DNA of 64,000 bases from JBAXTE01 sp037130365 (GCA_037130365.1 JBAXTE010000020.1:10699-74698), one strand, 5' to 3'; numbered from the stretch's first letter, positions 53,696 through 63,359 are shown. Numbers and translations: made by a program. The notes: generated by a model from the letters alone, not told the origin.

Positions 53696-54310
53696 CTACA
53701 TTAAGTATTTAATCAGGACAAATCCCCCAATTAGTAATACTGTAAATCCCATAGCTAAAAGATTGAAATACTTGTCGATAAACCGCTTGATATTCGGTCC
53801 ATATCTCCATATTAAAAAAGCAACCAAGAAAAATCTAGCTCCACGACTAATAAATGAAGCGATACAAAACAACATAAAATTCAAATCAAACACACCAGCT
53901 GTTACGGTAAATACCTTGTATGGAATTGGGGTAAATCCAGCTGTGAATACAACCCAAAAGCCCCATTCATTAAACAATTCTTTAATTTCGTTGAATAATC
54001 CAACAGAGAATCCAGGTACATTATTAAAGAAAAAATTTGCAAATGGCGTAAAATCTCCACTGTTAGTTAGCCATGCGAAGTGTCCAATTGCATATCCAAC
54101 AAAGGCTCCTGAGACTGATCCGACAGTGCAGATAAAAGCAAATCTAAATGATTTTTTCGGACTGCCTAAAGCCAGTGCTATGAGTAAAACATCTGGTGGA
54201 ATAGGAAAAAAAATTGATTCAACAAATGCTAATACAAACAAAGCTAGGGATCCATAAGGTGTTTCTGCCCATTTTAACACCCAGTTATACATTTTTTTTA
54301 TCCAATTCAT
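53696..54310 (-). CDS. YqaA-family (DedA/VTT-like) membrane protein
   Basis: The 204-residue protein has about four to five membrane helices and VTT/DedA-type motifs: FVESIFFPIPPDVLLIAL, GSVSGAFVGYAIGHFA, FTAGFTPIPYKVFTVTAG and ISRGARFFLVAFLIWRYG. The FTPIPYK and RGARFF segments are the family hallmark. Related DedA proteins are implicated in lipid-carrier flipping and membrane homeostasis; the function of YqaA is unproven. It is a single gene. Confidence 0.88.
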   Translation of the reverse strand: MNWIKKMYNWVLKWAETPYGSLALFVLAFVESIFFPIPPDVLLIALALGSPKKSFRFAFICTVGSVSGAFVGYAIGHFAWLTNSGDFTPFANFFFNNVPGFSVGLFNEIKELFNEWGFWVVFTAGFTPIPYKVFTVTAGVFDLNFMLFCIASFISRGARFFLVAFLIWRYGPNIKRFIDKYFNLLAMGFTVLLIGGFVLIKYLM

Positions 54311-54467
54311 AATATTTCTAATCTAAAAAATGATCTATTAATATCTATAATATTTCAGAAGTAATGCGTAATTACTTCATTTAAACATCGAACATAAATT
54401 CGATGAGAATCAAATCAGCCCAAAAGAGATTACTCTTCTAGATTAATTCATAAACAAATAAAATTAT

Positions 54468-54773
54468 TTATAATTTGGGTGGTTGCCAGACAGAAACGAT
54501 AATTTTTTGAATTTCTAAACAACGTGCTGAATTATCATCCAACAATGTTGTTTTAAGAATTAATCTAATTCTGTAAAATTCAAAAAAATGGTCATCATCT
54601 ACCGAGTCTATATCTGAAAATAGTTGATTATCCGAATTATTTGATGTAGATGAAACCTCTGTTAATAAAGCTCGAAAATCAGTATTGGTAGAGGAATGCA
54701 CAGTTACATCAAAACAAAAAAGCACTACAATTAAGAGGACTATTCCAAATGTGTTTTTATTTTCCTGTTTCAT
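54468..54773 (-). CDS. small secreted or membrane-anchored protein, unknown
   Basis: With ATG at 54773 the protein has 101 residues and starts with a hydrophobic segment (FGIVLLIVVLFCFDVTV) like a signal peptide or anchor. An upstream in-frame ATG at 54818 would add 15 mostly hydrophobic residues. The remainder (FFEFYRIRLILKTTLLDD) has no recognised domain. The gene is lightly supported, by signal-like N-terminus only; it might be spurious. Confidence 0.45.
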   Translation of the reverse strand: MKQENKNTFGIVLLIVVLFCFDVTVHSSTNTDFRALLTEVSSTSNNSDNQLFSDIDSVDDDHFFEFYRIRLILKTTLLDDNSARCLEIQKIIVSVWQPPKL

Positions 54774-54923
54774 CAAATGCAAAATTAACAATATCCTCTT
54801 TAGCATTAATAAAACCAATGTTAAACTATTGTTATCGAAACACGTTCTTCATCAATCCTATTAGATAAAATCCGATATTAATTATAACTATCTGAAAACC
54901 AGCAACACTTTGAATAAAAACCG

Positions 54924-56225
54924 TTATTTGCTTTGTCTTCCCCAATTTTTGCTTGGAGTTCTCTCATCTCTTCTAGCAATAGTATTAGTTAGAGTGCTGC
55001 TACGGGTTCCTTGAGGGCGTCTATTTGAATTTTGCGAACGCATATTTTGTTGCGGTTTTTCCTTCGATTTTCTATCTGGATGGATTTGTTCAGCAGGATA
55101 TGGATGATTTTCTACAACTGGTATATTGAATAAAATCAGTTTCTGAATATCTTTCAAATAAGCACGTTCTTCAGCATCACAAAAGGAAATTGCTTTACCA
55201 TCAGAACCAGCTCTACCTGTCCGCCCTATTCGATGAACGTACGTTTCGGATATATTCGGAATCTCATAATTTATAACCAAAGTAAGATCATCAATATCGA
55301 TTCCTCGAGCAGCAATATCTGTTGCAACTAAGACTCTTGTTGTGCGGTCTTTAAAATTTTTAAGTGCTTTCTGTCGCGCATTTTGAGACTTATTTCCATG
55401 AATAGCTTCTGCTATAATATTTTCCTTCACAAGAAATTTTACAACTTTATCTGCTCCATGTTTGGTTTTAGTAAACACTAATGCTGTTATAATCGATTGA
55501 TCTTTAAGTGTATGAATTAACAAATCCTTTTTACGGGCAGTATCAACAAAGTAAACCTCTTGTTTTACAGTTTCTGCAGTTGAAGAGACAGGAGTTACCT
55601 CAACTTTTTCGGGGTTAGTAAGTATCGAATTCGCCAATGAAACAATAGAATCAGGCATAGTAGCGGAGAAAAAGAGGGATTGACGTTTATTTGGAATTAC
55701 TTTTATAATCCGCTTCACATCGTGAATAAATCCCATATCGAGCATTCTATCTGCTTCGTCTAAAACGAATATTTTAAGCTCATTTAATCGAATATATCCT
55801 TGATTAATTAGGTCAAGTAATCGACCTGGAGTTGCAACCAAAATATCCACTCCAGCTTTTAAAGAAGCAACTTGAGAAGTTTGATTTACTCCACCAAAAA
55901 CAACGGTATGGCGCAATTTTGTATACTTTCCATAGCTAGCAAAACTCTCATCAATTTGTATAGCAAGTTCTCTTGTGGGTGTAACAATCAGCACTTGAAT
56001 CTTTCGGAAGATTTTATCGTTTCCTTTTTGATTGACTAATTGTTGAATGATTGGAATAGCGAAGGCTGCCGTTTTTCCTGTTCCTGTTTGAGCACAACCA
56101 AGTAAATCGCGACCTTTGAGAATAATTGGAATTGAAACTTCTTGAATGGGGGTTGGATGGGTATAACCTTCGGATTTTAGAGCATTTAAGATCGGCTCTA
56201 TAAGATCTAATTTTTCAAATGACAT
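54924..56225 (-). CDS. DEAD-box RNA helicase (RhlE-like)
   Basis: The 433-residue ATP-dependent RNA helicase shows all motifs: the Q motif (YTHPTPIQ), Walker A AQTGTGKT (45-52), PTREL, DEAD (156-159), SAT (187-189), TDIAARGIDI and HRIGRTGRAG. A short basic, Arg/Ser/Asn-rich tail (about 385-433) follows the core, as in RhlE-type proteins. It likely acts in ribosome assembly or RNA decay. It is a single gene, divergent from the Crp/Fnr operon. Confidence 0.95.
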   Translation of the reverse strand: MSFEKLDLIEPILNALKSEGYTHPTPIQEVSIPIILKGRDLLGCAQTGTGKTAAFAIPIIQQLVNQKGNDKIFRKIQVLIVTPTRELAIQIDESFASYGKYTKLRHTVVFGGVNQTSQVASLKAGVDILVATPGRLLDLINQGYIRLNELKIFVLDEADRMLDMGFIHDVKRIIKVIPNKRQSLFFSATMPDSIVSLANSILTNPEKVEVTPVSSTAETVKQEVYFVDTARKKDLLIHTLKDQSIITALVFTKTKHGADKVVKFLVKENIIAEAIHGNKSQNARQKALKNFKDRTTRVLVATDIAARGIDIDDLTLVINYEIPNISETYVHRIGRTGRAGSDGKAISFCDAEERAYLKDIQKLILFNIPVVENHPYPAEQIHPDRKSKEKPQQNMRSQNSNRRPQGTRSSTLTNTIARRDERTPSKNWGRQSK

Positions 56226-56293
56226 AGTAAATTTTTACGATCTGCTCTCAATAATATCAATGTAAGTTAAATGTAGCAGTATGAATTATTTTG

Positions 56294-56301
56294 CAAAGAT
56301 A
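56294..56301 (-). promoter_or_regulatory. -7 promoter element for the DEAD-box gene
   Basis: The minus strand reads TATCTTTG, matching TAnnTTTG, 69 nt from the ATG at 56225. No TTG is at 19-nt spacing. Confidence 0.45.
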
Positions 56302-56367
56302 CAGAAAAAAGTTCGCTTTTGGAAATTAACATTGTTACAACAATTCAATTTAATAGATGCATTTTTA

Positions 56368-56375
56368 TATCTTTG
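56368..56375 (+). promoter_or_regulatory. -7 promoter element for the Crp/Fnr-hydF operon
   Basis: TATCTTTG matches TAnnTTTG and lies 18 nt before ATG 56393. Because it lies inside the open frame that begins at 56357, it supports the later start. Confidence 0.5.
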
Positions 56376-56392
56376 CATTAAACATAAATGAA

Positions 56393-57088
56393 ATGAAAGC
56401 GATTACAGAGCCAAATCAAGGTTATTCTTGTGAAATAAAAACACCGTGCTTTGAACTTCTTTCCGAAAAAGAAGTAGCGCTTATTAAGAGTAGCAAAACT
56501 CATATTCTCTTCAAAAAAGGAGAATCACTCACCAAACAAGGAGCTTTTTCTGCTTATATACTTTTAGTTACAGATGGTTTTGTAAAACTCACTTTGGAAT
56601 TGGATCATCAAAAAAGCTATAATTTCGGTATTGCCAAAACTGGAAGCTTTATTGGTTTATCTGCTGTTTTTAACGATGCTATTTTCAAATATACTTCAAC
56701 AGCAATTACTGATGCCGAAGCTTTTTTGATTGAAAAACAATCGCTGCTTGCTGTATTATCTAAAAATGCACCTTTTACTTTAAAAATGATGCAAAACTAT
56801 TGTTCTCAAAATGCTTTGTTGATGAATGCATTAACAAGCATTACTTCAAAACAAATCAATGGAAGAATTGCGGATACTCTTCAATATCTATATCATGAAT
56901 CGAACAACGATCCTACCCTCTTTGTTAACTTAGCCAGAAAAGACATTGCCGATTTTGCAGGTGTATCTACTGAAAGTGCAATTAAAGTGCTCAAAAGTTT
57001 TGAAAAAGAGGGGATTATAAAACTAGAAGAAAAAAATATTTCAATTTTACAATTAGATAAATTATCAGAAATCAGTAGAATTGGTTAA
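56393..57088 (+). CDS. Crp/Fnr-family transcriptional regulator
   Basis: The 231-residue regulator has an N-terminal cyclic-nucleotide-like beta-roll (ILFKKGESLTKQGAFSAYILLVTDGFVKL, GSFIGLSAVF), a dimerisation helix, and a C-terminal helix-turn-helix (LARKDIADFAGVSTESAIKVLKSFEKEGII). Cys residues sit at about 13 and 19 (SCEIKTPCFELL) with one later near NYCSQN; this is not the four-Cys FNR cluster, so an Fe-S oxygen sensor is not shown. It leads an operon with an outer-membrane protein and hydF, so it may control anaerobic genes (inference). Confidence 0.9.
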   Translation: MKAITEPNQGYSCEIKTPCFELLSEKEVALIKSSKTHILFKKGESLTKQGAFSAYILLVTDGFVKLTLELDHQKSYNFGIAKTGSFIGLSAVFNDAIFKYTSTAITDAEAFLIEKQSLLAVLSKNAPFTLKMMQNYCSQNALLMNALTSITSKQINGRIADTLQYLYHESNNDPTLFVNLARKDIADFAGVSTESAIKVLKSFEKEGIIKLEEKNISILQLDKLSEISRIG

Positions 57089-57101
57089 AACAGATTACAA
57101 T

Positions 57102-57692
57102 ATGAAAATATTTAAAAAATTATCACTTACGAGCCTCCTGATAATCATAGGATTACAACCAATTTTTTCACAAAACAAAATTGACTCATCAGATAGAGTA
57201 AACAAGTATTTTGGTGTTGAAATTGGTCCAAAATTAAATTTAAAAACATCGCCAGATACTTTAGCAGGAAGCGGATTTGGAATTATGTTAGATTACTCGT
57301 GGCAAGTGGGTGGACTAAATGGCAAAAAATGCCGTACATACATCTCTATTCCTTTGGGTTACAGCTTTATGGTTGACAATAAAAATCATGAAAAGGGTTC
57401 TGTATTAAATTATGGATGGGCAATAACTCACGAATTATCTAAGGATTCGAATAATGTGCCTTTCATTGGTTATGGAATTTTATTAAATCAATACCGATTT
57501 GATGGAATAAAAGGAAGTATTTTTGGACATCAATCGAGATTTGAACTTGGTATTAATCACTATCTTTCAAGTAAGTTCGTAATATATGGCAAGTTAAATT
57601 ATAGCTATCTTAGATTCCCATCGCTTTACGATTCTAAGAGCAAATCAATGCATCAGATGGAAATTAAATTTGGGGCACGAATTCTATTTTAA
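57102..57692 (+). CDS. outer-membrane beta-barrel protein in the hydF operon
   Basis: The 196-residue product has a signal peptide (MKIFKKLSLTSLLIIIG, cleaved near FSQ) and barrel-like strands (YFGVEIGPKLNL, GFGIMLDYSWQVGG, TYISIPLGYSFMV, FELGINHYLSSKFVIYGKLNY, MEIKFGARILF). The terminal aromatic residue fits an outer-membrane barrel. ATG 57102 is chosen over an upstream TTG at 57081 that would overlap the Crp gene. It lies 13 nt after Crp and 12 nt before hydF. Function is unknown. Confidence 0.65.
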   Translation: MKIFKKLSLTSLLIIIGLQPIFSQNKIDSSDRVNKYFGVEIGPKLNLKTSPDTLAGSGFGIMLDYSWQVGGLNGKKCRTYISIPLGYSFMVDNKNHEKGSVLNYGWAITHELSKDSNNVPFIGYGILLNQYRFDGIKGSIFGHQSRFELGINHYLSSKFVIYGKLNYSYLRFPSLYDSKSKSMHQMEIKFGARILF

Positions 57693-57704
57693 TTCGCAGA
57701 AATT

Positions 57705-58928
57705 ATGAGTAAAGGAAGAGATCACAAACCACATATTGGAATTTTCGGAGGACGAAATAATGGAAAAAGTTCTTTGATTAACGCACTTTCGGGTCAAGAT
57801 ACAGCAATTGTTTCGGATGTTGCTGGAACAACCACAGATTTAGTAAAAAAATCGATCGAAATTGAAGGAATTGGACCTGTAATTTTGCTTGATACTGCAG
57901 GTATTGACGATGTTGGTGAGTTAGGTCTTAAACGCGTTGCAAAAACCAATGAAGCATTAAAAATTATAGATTTAGCTATTTTGGTTATTACCAATAATAC
58001 GATTTCGGAACCCGAAATGGAGTTGATTGACAAATTTGAAGATTTGAAACTCCCCTGGTTTGCGGTCCATAACAAAGCAGATTTATCAATGTTGGGGTCA
58101 AAAACAAAAGACTTTTTTAGCTCAAAAAATATAGAAATCATTTCGTTTAGCACCATTCAAAAGACCAATCTCGACGAAATAATATTAAAAATTCAGAAAC
58201 ATATTCCCGAATCTGCATACAAAACATCCACACTCATTGGAGATATTATGCATTATGGCGACACCGTTTTACTCATTACTCCTATTGATATTGAAGCTCC
58301 CGAAGGTCGGTTGATCTTGCCTCAAGTTCAGGTTATTCGTGATATTTTAGATAATGATGGAATTGCTGTGGTAATAAAAGAGCGTGAAATCGATACGTAT
58401 CTGAGCAAAATGAATCCCAAACCCGCTTTGGTGATTACCGACAGCCAAGTGTTTTTAAAAGCCGATGCAGCTATTCCAAAAGAGATTCCGTTGACTAGTT
58501 TTAGTATTATTCTGGCACGTCAAAAAGGTGATTTTTCTAACTATATCAAAGGAACACCACACATCGACCAACTTAAAGATGGGAATAAAATATTGATTTT
58601 GGAATCGTGTACACATCATGTTTCGTGCGACGACATTGGCAGAGTAAAAATTCCACGTTGGTTAACAAATTACACGGGCAAAAAACTTGAATTTACGTTT
58701 GTAACTGGCCTCGATAAATTACCAAATATTCACGATTACAGCATGGTAATTCAGTGCGGTGGCTGTATGATTACACGCAAACAAGTGCTAAATAGATTAA
58801 AACCTGCCATCGATGCTGGGATTCCAATTAGCAACTACGGAATGGCGATTGCCTATTGTCATGGTATTTACCATCGAGCTGTAGCACCCTTTTTAAAATC
58901 GGAGAAAAATTTGACGGATTATTTATAA
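57705..58928 (+). CDS. hydF: [FeFe]-hydrogenase H-cluster maturation GTPase HydF
   Basis: The 407-residue protein is the scaffold on which the [FeFe]-hydrogenase H-cluster is assembled. The GTPase domain shows P-loop GGRNNGKSS (about 15-23), switch-II DTAGIDDVGE and NKADLS. The dimerisation region is followed by the C-terminal [4Fe-4S] site: Cys-302 and His-304 in CTHH, then Cys-351 and Cys-354 in CGGC, a C-x-H...C-x-x-C pattern diagnostic of HydF. hydE, hydG and the hydrogenase are not in the window. It is the last gene of the Crp/Fnr-barrel-hydF run. Confidence 0.96.
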   Translation: MSKGRDHKPHIGIFGGRNNGKSSLINALSGQDTAIVSDVAGTTTDLVKKSIEIEGIGPVILLDTAGIDDVGELGLKRVAKTNEALKIIDLAILVITNNTISEPEMELIDKFEDLKLPWFAVHNKADLSMLGSKTKDFFSSKNIEIISFSTIQKTNLDEIILKIQKHIPESAYKTSTLIGDIMHYGDTVLLITPIDIEAPEGRLILPQVQVIRDILDNDGIAVVIKEREIDTYLSKMNPKPALVITDSQVFLKADAAIPKEIPLTSFSIILARQKGDFSNYIKGTPHIDQLKDGNKILILESCTHHVSCDDIGRVKIPRWLTNYTGKKLEFTFVTGLDKLPNIHDYSMVIQCGGCMITRKQVLNRLKPAIDAGIPISNYGMAIAYCHGIYHRAVAPFLKSEKNLTDYL

Positions 58929-58968
58929 AATCAATCGATTTTGATAAGCTTTTAATTGTATTTCCAGA

Positions 58969-59547
58969 TTATTTCGAAGCTTTTTTCGTATAAATTTGGA
59001 AGCCCAATCCTCCCGAAATCATAAACTCATCCAACGATAAACTTCCTGATGCAGTGCCTCTATACCTCGAAATTAGGTATTGCGCATTTAGAAAAAAGTG
59101 ACAATACTTTGCGAAAAATACCGTGTAGGTAGTCGAAATACTCAGTGCGGGCATCATTCGACCAGAATATGTATAATCCTCAATTCCGTAATAATTTGGC
59201 GTTGTATAGGTAAATCCAGGTTGAATTCCGATGCTTAAATCATGCGATGATTTCGAAAAATGATAAGCAGAGCCAAACAACACAATTACGTTTTGTTTAT
59301 AAATAGGATTGCTCAATCTAGAATCGATAAACCAAAGACAGTTCCCCTTTAAACTGAGGTTGTTTTGGGTATAATATTCAAGATTTCCATCGAGGTAAAG
59401 GTTTTTATCGGGATGGTGCGACATAAACGTCTGCGATAATCCCAAATTAAACTTCAACGGACGGTTGTCGGTGGAATATTGGCTTTGCTGAGCGTGGCTA
59501 ATGTTCGCAATCGCGACAAAACACAAAACGCTTATTAACCTTACCAT
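58969..59547 (-). CDS. outer-membrane protein of unknown function
   Basis: The 192-residue product has a signal peptide (MVRLISVLCFVAIANI, cleaved near SHAQ) and beta-rich strands (LKFNLGLSQTFMS, NLYLDGNLEYYTQNNLSLKG, VIVLFGSAYHFS, FMISGGLGFQIYT). It looks like a small barrel, PorT-like. It overlaps its upstream partner by 7 nt and so is translationally coupled to it. It converges with hydF. Confidence 0.65.
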   Translation of the reverse strand: MVRLISVLCFVAIANISHAQQSQYSTDNRPLKFNLGLSQTFMSHHPDKNLYLDGNLEYYTQNNLSLKGNCLWFIDSRLSNPIYKQNVIVLFGSAYHFSKSSHDLSIGIQPGFTYTTPNYYGIEDYTYSGRMMPALSISTTYTVFFAKYCHFFLNAQYLISRYRGTASGSLSLDEFMISGGLGFQIYTKKASK

Positions 59548-60158
59548 AAGTCTGAAATTTTATAATTTATACTCATGTGAAGCAAAATATGATCGTGAAT
59601 TCCTGAGCCTTTTACTTTATTAAAAGTGGTGATTCCATTATCGTTTGAAGCAATAATCTTTGTTCCAAAGTGAACCATATATTGAGTTGCGAACGAAACA
59701 TCAAATCGGGAGGTTAAATTTATATGAGCTCCTACCCCACCCTGAACCGATGCACTCCACCTTTCAGCATAATTTGAAGGAATTAAATTATCCGAAAATT
59801 TTAAATATTCAAAGCAGTGTCCAGCCAAAACATAAGGTTGTACTTTTGGATTTGGATTTTTTAGCACATAAAACATCACACTCCAACCAATGTGAGTATC
59901 GGCACGCCAGCCATAATTAGACAAATCAGCCGTAAGATGATCGATAAACCATTCGGTATTAACTCTATCCCCAAATTTAAGTCGAAACTGACCACCTGTA
60001 CCAAAAGCTGGCTTCTGCCATTTTCCATCATTTACTAATCCGAAACTTGATCTTACTCCAACAGAGAGAATCCCTGCAGAGTTTCCTTTTAGGTTTAAAT
60101 CTTGGCTAAATAATGGCATCGATATAATAATCAATGACCATAAAATTAAATTTTTCAT
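59541..60158 (-). CDS. outer-membrane beta-barrel protein
   Basis: The 205-residue product has a signal peptide (MKNLILWSLIIISMPLF, cleaved near FSQD) and barrel-type strands (GILSVGVRSSFGLV, GGQFRLKFGDRVNTEWFIDH, VQPYVLAGHCFEYL, VGAHINLTSRFDVSFATQYM). The start at 60158 is chosen over an in-frame ATG at 60188. It precedes and overlaps the other barrel gene. The two are homologous in general design but not clear duplicates. Confidence 0.65.
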   Translation of the reverse strand: MKNLILWSLIIISMPLFSQDLNLKGNSAGILSVGVRSSFGLVNDGKWQKPAFGTGGQFRLKFGDRVNTEWFIDHLTADLSNYGWRADTHIGWSVMFYVLKNPNPKVQPYVLAGHCFEYLKFSDNLIPSNYAERWSASVQGGVGAHINLTSRFDVSFATQYMVHFGTKIIASNDNGITTFNKVKGSGIHDHILLHMSINYKISDLW

Positions 60159-60345
60159 GTGTTTAAATTTTAAATGATGAATTATCACATGGAACTTTCA
60201 TTTTATTTAAAACGATATATACTGGTGATATATTACGTGAATTGCAAAATAGTGATTTGGTTGTATTTATCTTTAAATCAGAATCTATTCATCATCAAAT
60301 TCCTGAATTTTATCTAAAAAATAGTGAAATTCAAACCAAATTTCA

Positions 60346-60353
60346 TAAGTTTG
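60346..60353 (+). promoter_or_regulatory. -7 promoter element for the M16 peptidase gene
   Basis: TAAGTTTG matches TAnnTTTG, 35 nt before the ATG at 60389. Confidence 0.45.
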
Positions 60354-60388
60354 TACATTCTTGAATATTAATTAAACTCAAAATAATT

Positions 60389-63289
60389 ATGAATCGAAAA
60401 ATTTTAGTAACACTTTTGGTTGCCATAGGGGTTACCTCGCTATTTGGGCAAAAGACGTATAAATACGAAACAGTACCCAACGACCCTTTGAATACGCGTA
60501 TTTACACACTCGAAAATGGATTAACTGTTTTTATTTCGGAATACAAAGAGGCACCTCGGGTACAAACCTATGTTGGTGTTAGAGCTGGAAGTAAAAATGA
60601 TCCTGCTGAAACAACTGGCTTGGCTCATTATTTTGAGCATATGATGTTTAAAGGAACTACTCATTTTGGAACCTCTAATTGGGAAAAAGAAAAACCAATG
60701 ATTGAAGGAATTGAAGCACTTTTCGAAATTTACAGAAACGAAAAAGATGATGCAAAACGAGCAGTTATTTACAAACAAATCGATAGCCTTTCGTATGAAG
60801 CTTCGAAACTTGCTATACCAAATGAATACGATAAGTTGATGAAAGCCATTGGCTCACAAGGTACTAATGCAGGAACATCAAACGATTACACGATGTATAT
60901 TGAGAATATTCCTTCAAATCAGGTAAGAAATTGGGCTACTATTCAAGCTGACCGCTTTAATGAGAACGTGTTGAGATTGTTTCACACCGAGCTCGAAACT
61001 GTGTATGAAGAAAAAAACATGTCGTTAACCAACGACGGTCGCAAGATGAACGACGCTATGTTTAAACTTCTATACCCAAATCATCCTTATGGAAAACAAA
61101 CTACTTTGGGCGAAGCGGAACATTTAAAAAATCCTTCGATGAAGAACATTCGTGCATTCTTTGCGAAATATTATGTTCCCAATAATATGGCTGTAGTTAT
61201 CGTTGGGGATGTAAATTCTGACGAAACCATTAAAATTATTGACGAGACTTTTGGAATGCTAAAATCATCGCCAGTAACTGAGTTAACTTTTCCAAAAGAA
61301 AAACCCATTGAAGCTCCAATCGAGCAAGATGTAATTGGTTTAGATGCTGAAAATATGCGCATTGCATACCGCTTCGATGGTGTAAATAGCAGCGATGCAA
61401 TGATGATTACTTTAATTGATGAAATACTTTCGAATGGAAAAGCAGGAATTATCGATATCAACATCAATCAAAAACAAAAAGCGCTAGATGCTGGCTCCTC
61501 AGCATACATTTTATCTGATTATTCATCCTTGATTTTATCTGCAAAACCAAAAGGAAATCAAACGCTAGGAGATTTAAAGAAATTACTTTTGGATGAAATC
61601 GCTCATCTTAAAAATGGTGATTTCCCCGATTGGTTGGTTGAAGCAGCCATCAACAATCTTAAATTAAGAGAAATCAAACAATACGAAACCATTCAAGGTC
61701 GTGGAACAGCATTGATAAATGCATATTTAAACAAAACTCCTTGGCAAAAGAAAGTGCAATATTTTGACGAATTGAAGAAAATTACAAAAAAAGATATTAT
61801 TGAATTTGCGAACAAAAACCTCAATAACAACTATGTCGTAATTAATAAACGTCAAGGTAAACCTGCTGATATTGCAAAAGTATCTAAACCTAAAATCACT
61901 CCAATTGTCATAAACCGCAATGTAGAATCTGACTTTTTGAAAAAGATAAAATCTAGCAAACCTGCTCCAATATCTCCTGTTTTTATTGATTACAATAAGG
62001 AACTCACCAAATTAACATCAAAAAGCAATGTTGAAGTTTTATACACAAAAAACACCGAAAGCAATACGTTTTCGTTGTATTATTACTTTAAAATTGGAAC
62101 TCTTCACAACAAGAATCTTAAACTAGCTGCTTCTTACTTAGATTTTCTTGGAACCTCAAAAATGTCCGCCGAAGACATTCAAAAAGAGTTCTATCGTTTG
62201 GCTTGCAACTTCTCTGTATCCTCTAGTGAAAACGAAACTTATATTTCAATTTCTGGCTTAAGCGAAAACCTAGTAAAAGCCACAGTGTTGGTAGAAACCC
62301 TTCTTGCCGATATGCAACCTAACAAAGAGGCCTTAACCAATCTTGTTGATGACATGTTGAAAGAACGTAAAAATGCAAAATTAAACCAACAACAAAACTT
62401 CTCTAAATTAGTCAGTTATGCCACTTATGGAGCAAATTCACCCGACAAATACATCTTGTCAGAAACCGAACTAAAAGCATTAACTCCTGAAGCATTAATT
62501 CAAACCATCAAGGATTTAATGACCTATCAACACAAGATTTTATATTATGGCACCGAAAAACCTGCTGATTTAGTAAGTATCATCAACACAAATCACAAGG
62601 TGATGAGAACGTTAAAAGCGCCAAAAACGGTTACGAAGTTCATTCCTCAGAATACCGACAAAAACAGAGTTTACTTTGTAAATTATGATGCAAAACAATC
62701 TTATCTCCAACAAGTAATTAAGAGTGTGGTGTTTAATAAAGAGATGACTCCAATCGTGAGCCTTTTCAATAGTTATTTTGGCGGAAGCATGAATGCGATT
62801 GTATTTCAAGAACTTAGAGAAAAACGTTCGTTGGCATATACTGCACGGGCAACTTTCCAAACACCAAACGATCCTCAAGAATTTTATATCAACAATGCAT
62901 TTATTGCCACTCAAAACGATAAAGTCATAGATGCATTTGATGCCTACAACGAATTGTACAACACCGTTCCTCAAAGTGATTTGTCATTTGGTCTTTCGAA
63001 AGAGGGAATTATGAACAAAATCGCCACCGAGCGAATTACCAAAATGAACATTATCTGGACGTATCTTAACGGTCAAAAAATGGGATATGTAGGCGATTAT
63101 CGCAAAGATGTATTTACTAAAGTTCCAATGCTAAATATGCAAGATGTTGTTACTTTTGCAAACAAATATATGAAAGATAAACCTAAAACTTACATTGTAC
63201 TTGGAAACGAAAAAGATGTTGATTTAAAAGCACTTGGCAAATATGGCGAAGTTATAAAATTGACTCAAGAGGACATTTTTGGCTTCTAG
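60389..63289 (+). CDS. M16-family zinc metalloprotease (insulinase type)
   Basis: The 966-residue protein has a signal-like N-terminus (MNRKILVTLLVAIGVTSLFG, cleaved after FGQ) and two M16 halves. The active N-terminal half has the inverted zinc motif HYFEH (His-80, Glu-83, His-84) and downstream Glu in ELETVYEEKN (about 201-208). The linker and C-terminal half (for example GGSMNAIVFQELREKRSLAYTARA) lack the zinc motif, as in two-domain M16 proteases such as PqqL-like enzymes. It likely degrades peptides in the periplasm. Insertions lengthen the HxxEH-to-Glu spacing to over 110. It ends at a strong terminator. Confidence 0.93.
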   Translation: MNRKILVTLLVAIGVTSLFGQKTYKYETVPNDPLNTRIYTLENGLTVFISEYKEAPRVQTYVGVRAGSKNDPAETTGLAHYFEHMMFKGTTHFGTSNWEKEKPMIEGIEALFEIYRNEKDDAKRAVIYKQIDSLSYEASKLAIPNEYDKLMKAIGSQGTNAGTSNDYTMYIENIPSNQVRNWATIQADRFNENVLRLFHTELETVYEEKNMSLTNDGRKMNDAMFKLLYPNHPYGKQTTLGEAEHLKNPSMKNIRAFFAKYYVPNNMAVVIVGDVNSDETIKIIDETFGMLKSSPVTELTFPKEKPIEAPIEQDVIGLDAENMRIAYRFDGVNSSDAMMITLIDEILSNGKAGIIDININQKQKALDAGSSAYILSDYSSLILSAKPKGNQTLGDLKKLLLDEIAHLKNGDFPDWLVEAAINNLKLREIKQYETIQGRGTALINAYLNKTPWQKKVQYFDELKKITKKDIIEFANKNLNNNYVVINKRQGKPADIAKVSKPKITPIVINRNVESDFLKKIKSSKPAPISPVFIDYNKELTKLTSKSNVEVLYTKNTESNTFSLYYYFKIGTLHNKNLKLAASYLDFLGTSKMSAEDIQKEFYRLACNFSVSSSENETYISISGLSENLVKATVLVETLLADMQPNKEALTNLVDDMLKERKNAKLNQQQNFSKLVSYATYGANSPDKYILSETELKALTPEALIQTIKDLMTYQHKILYYGTEKPADLVSIINTNHKVMRTLKAPKTVTKFIPQNTDKNRVYFVNYDAKQSYLQQVIKSVVFNKEMTPIVSLFNSYFGGSMNAIVFQELREKRSLAYTARATFQTPNDPQEFYINNAFIATQNDKVIDAFDAYNELYNTVPQSDLSFGLSKEGIMNKIATERITKMNIIWTYLNGQKMGYVGDYRKDVFTKVPMLNMQDVVTFANKYMKDKPKTYIVLGNEKDVDLKALGKYGEVIKLTQEDIFGF

Positions 63290-63299
63290 ACTTTAGTCC

Positions 63300-63359
63300 T
63301 TAAAGTTTTTAAAGTCTAAAGTTCATAAAGTCCAAAGATCGTAAAGTTCAAATAATTAA
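63300..63359. repeat. degenerate short tandem words (TAAAGT)
   Basis: Variants of a roughly 10-nt word centred on TAAAGTT/C recur five or more times, just before the terminator. Similar word-like repetition is seen at 4265-4308. Origin is unknown. Confidence 0.5.

Noticed and set aside
53763..54257. 164-codon plus-strand frame opposite the YqaA gene
   Set aside because: YqaA on the minus strand has clear family motifs and membrane helices; the opposite frame is a shadow of it.
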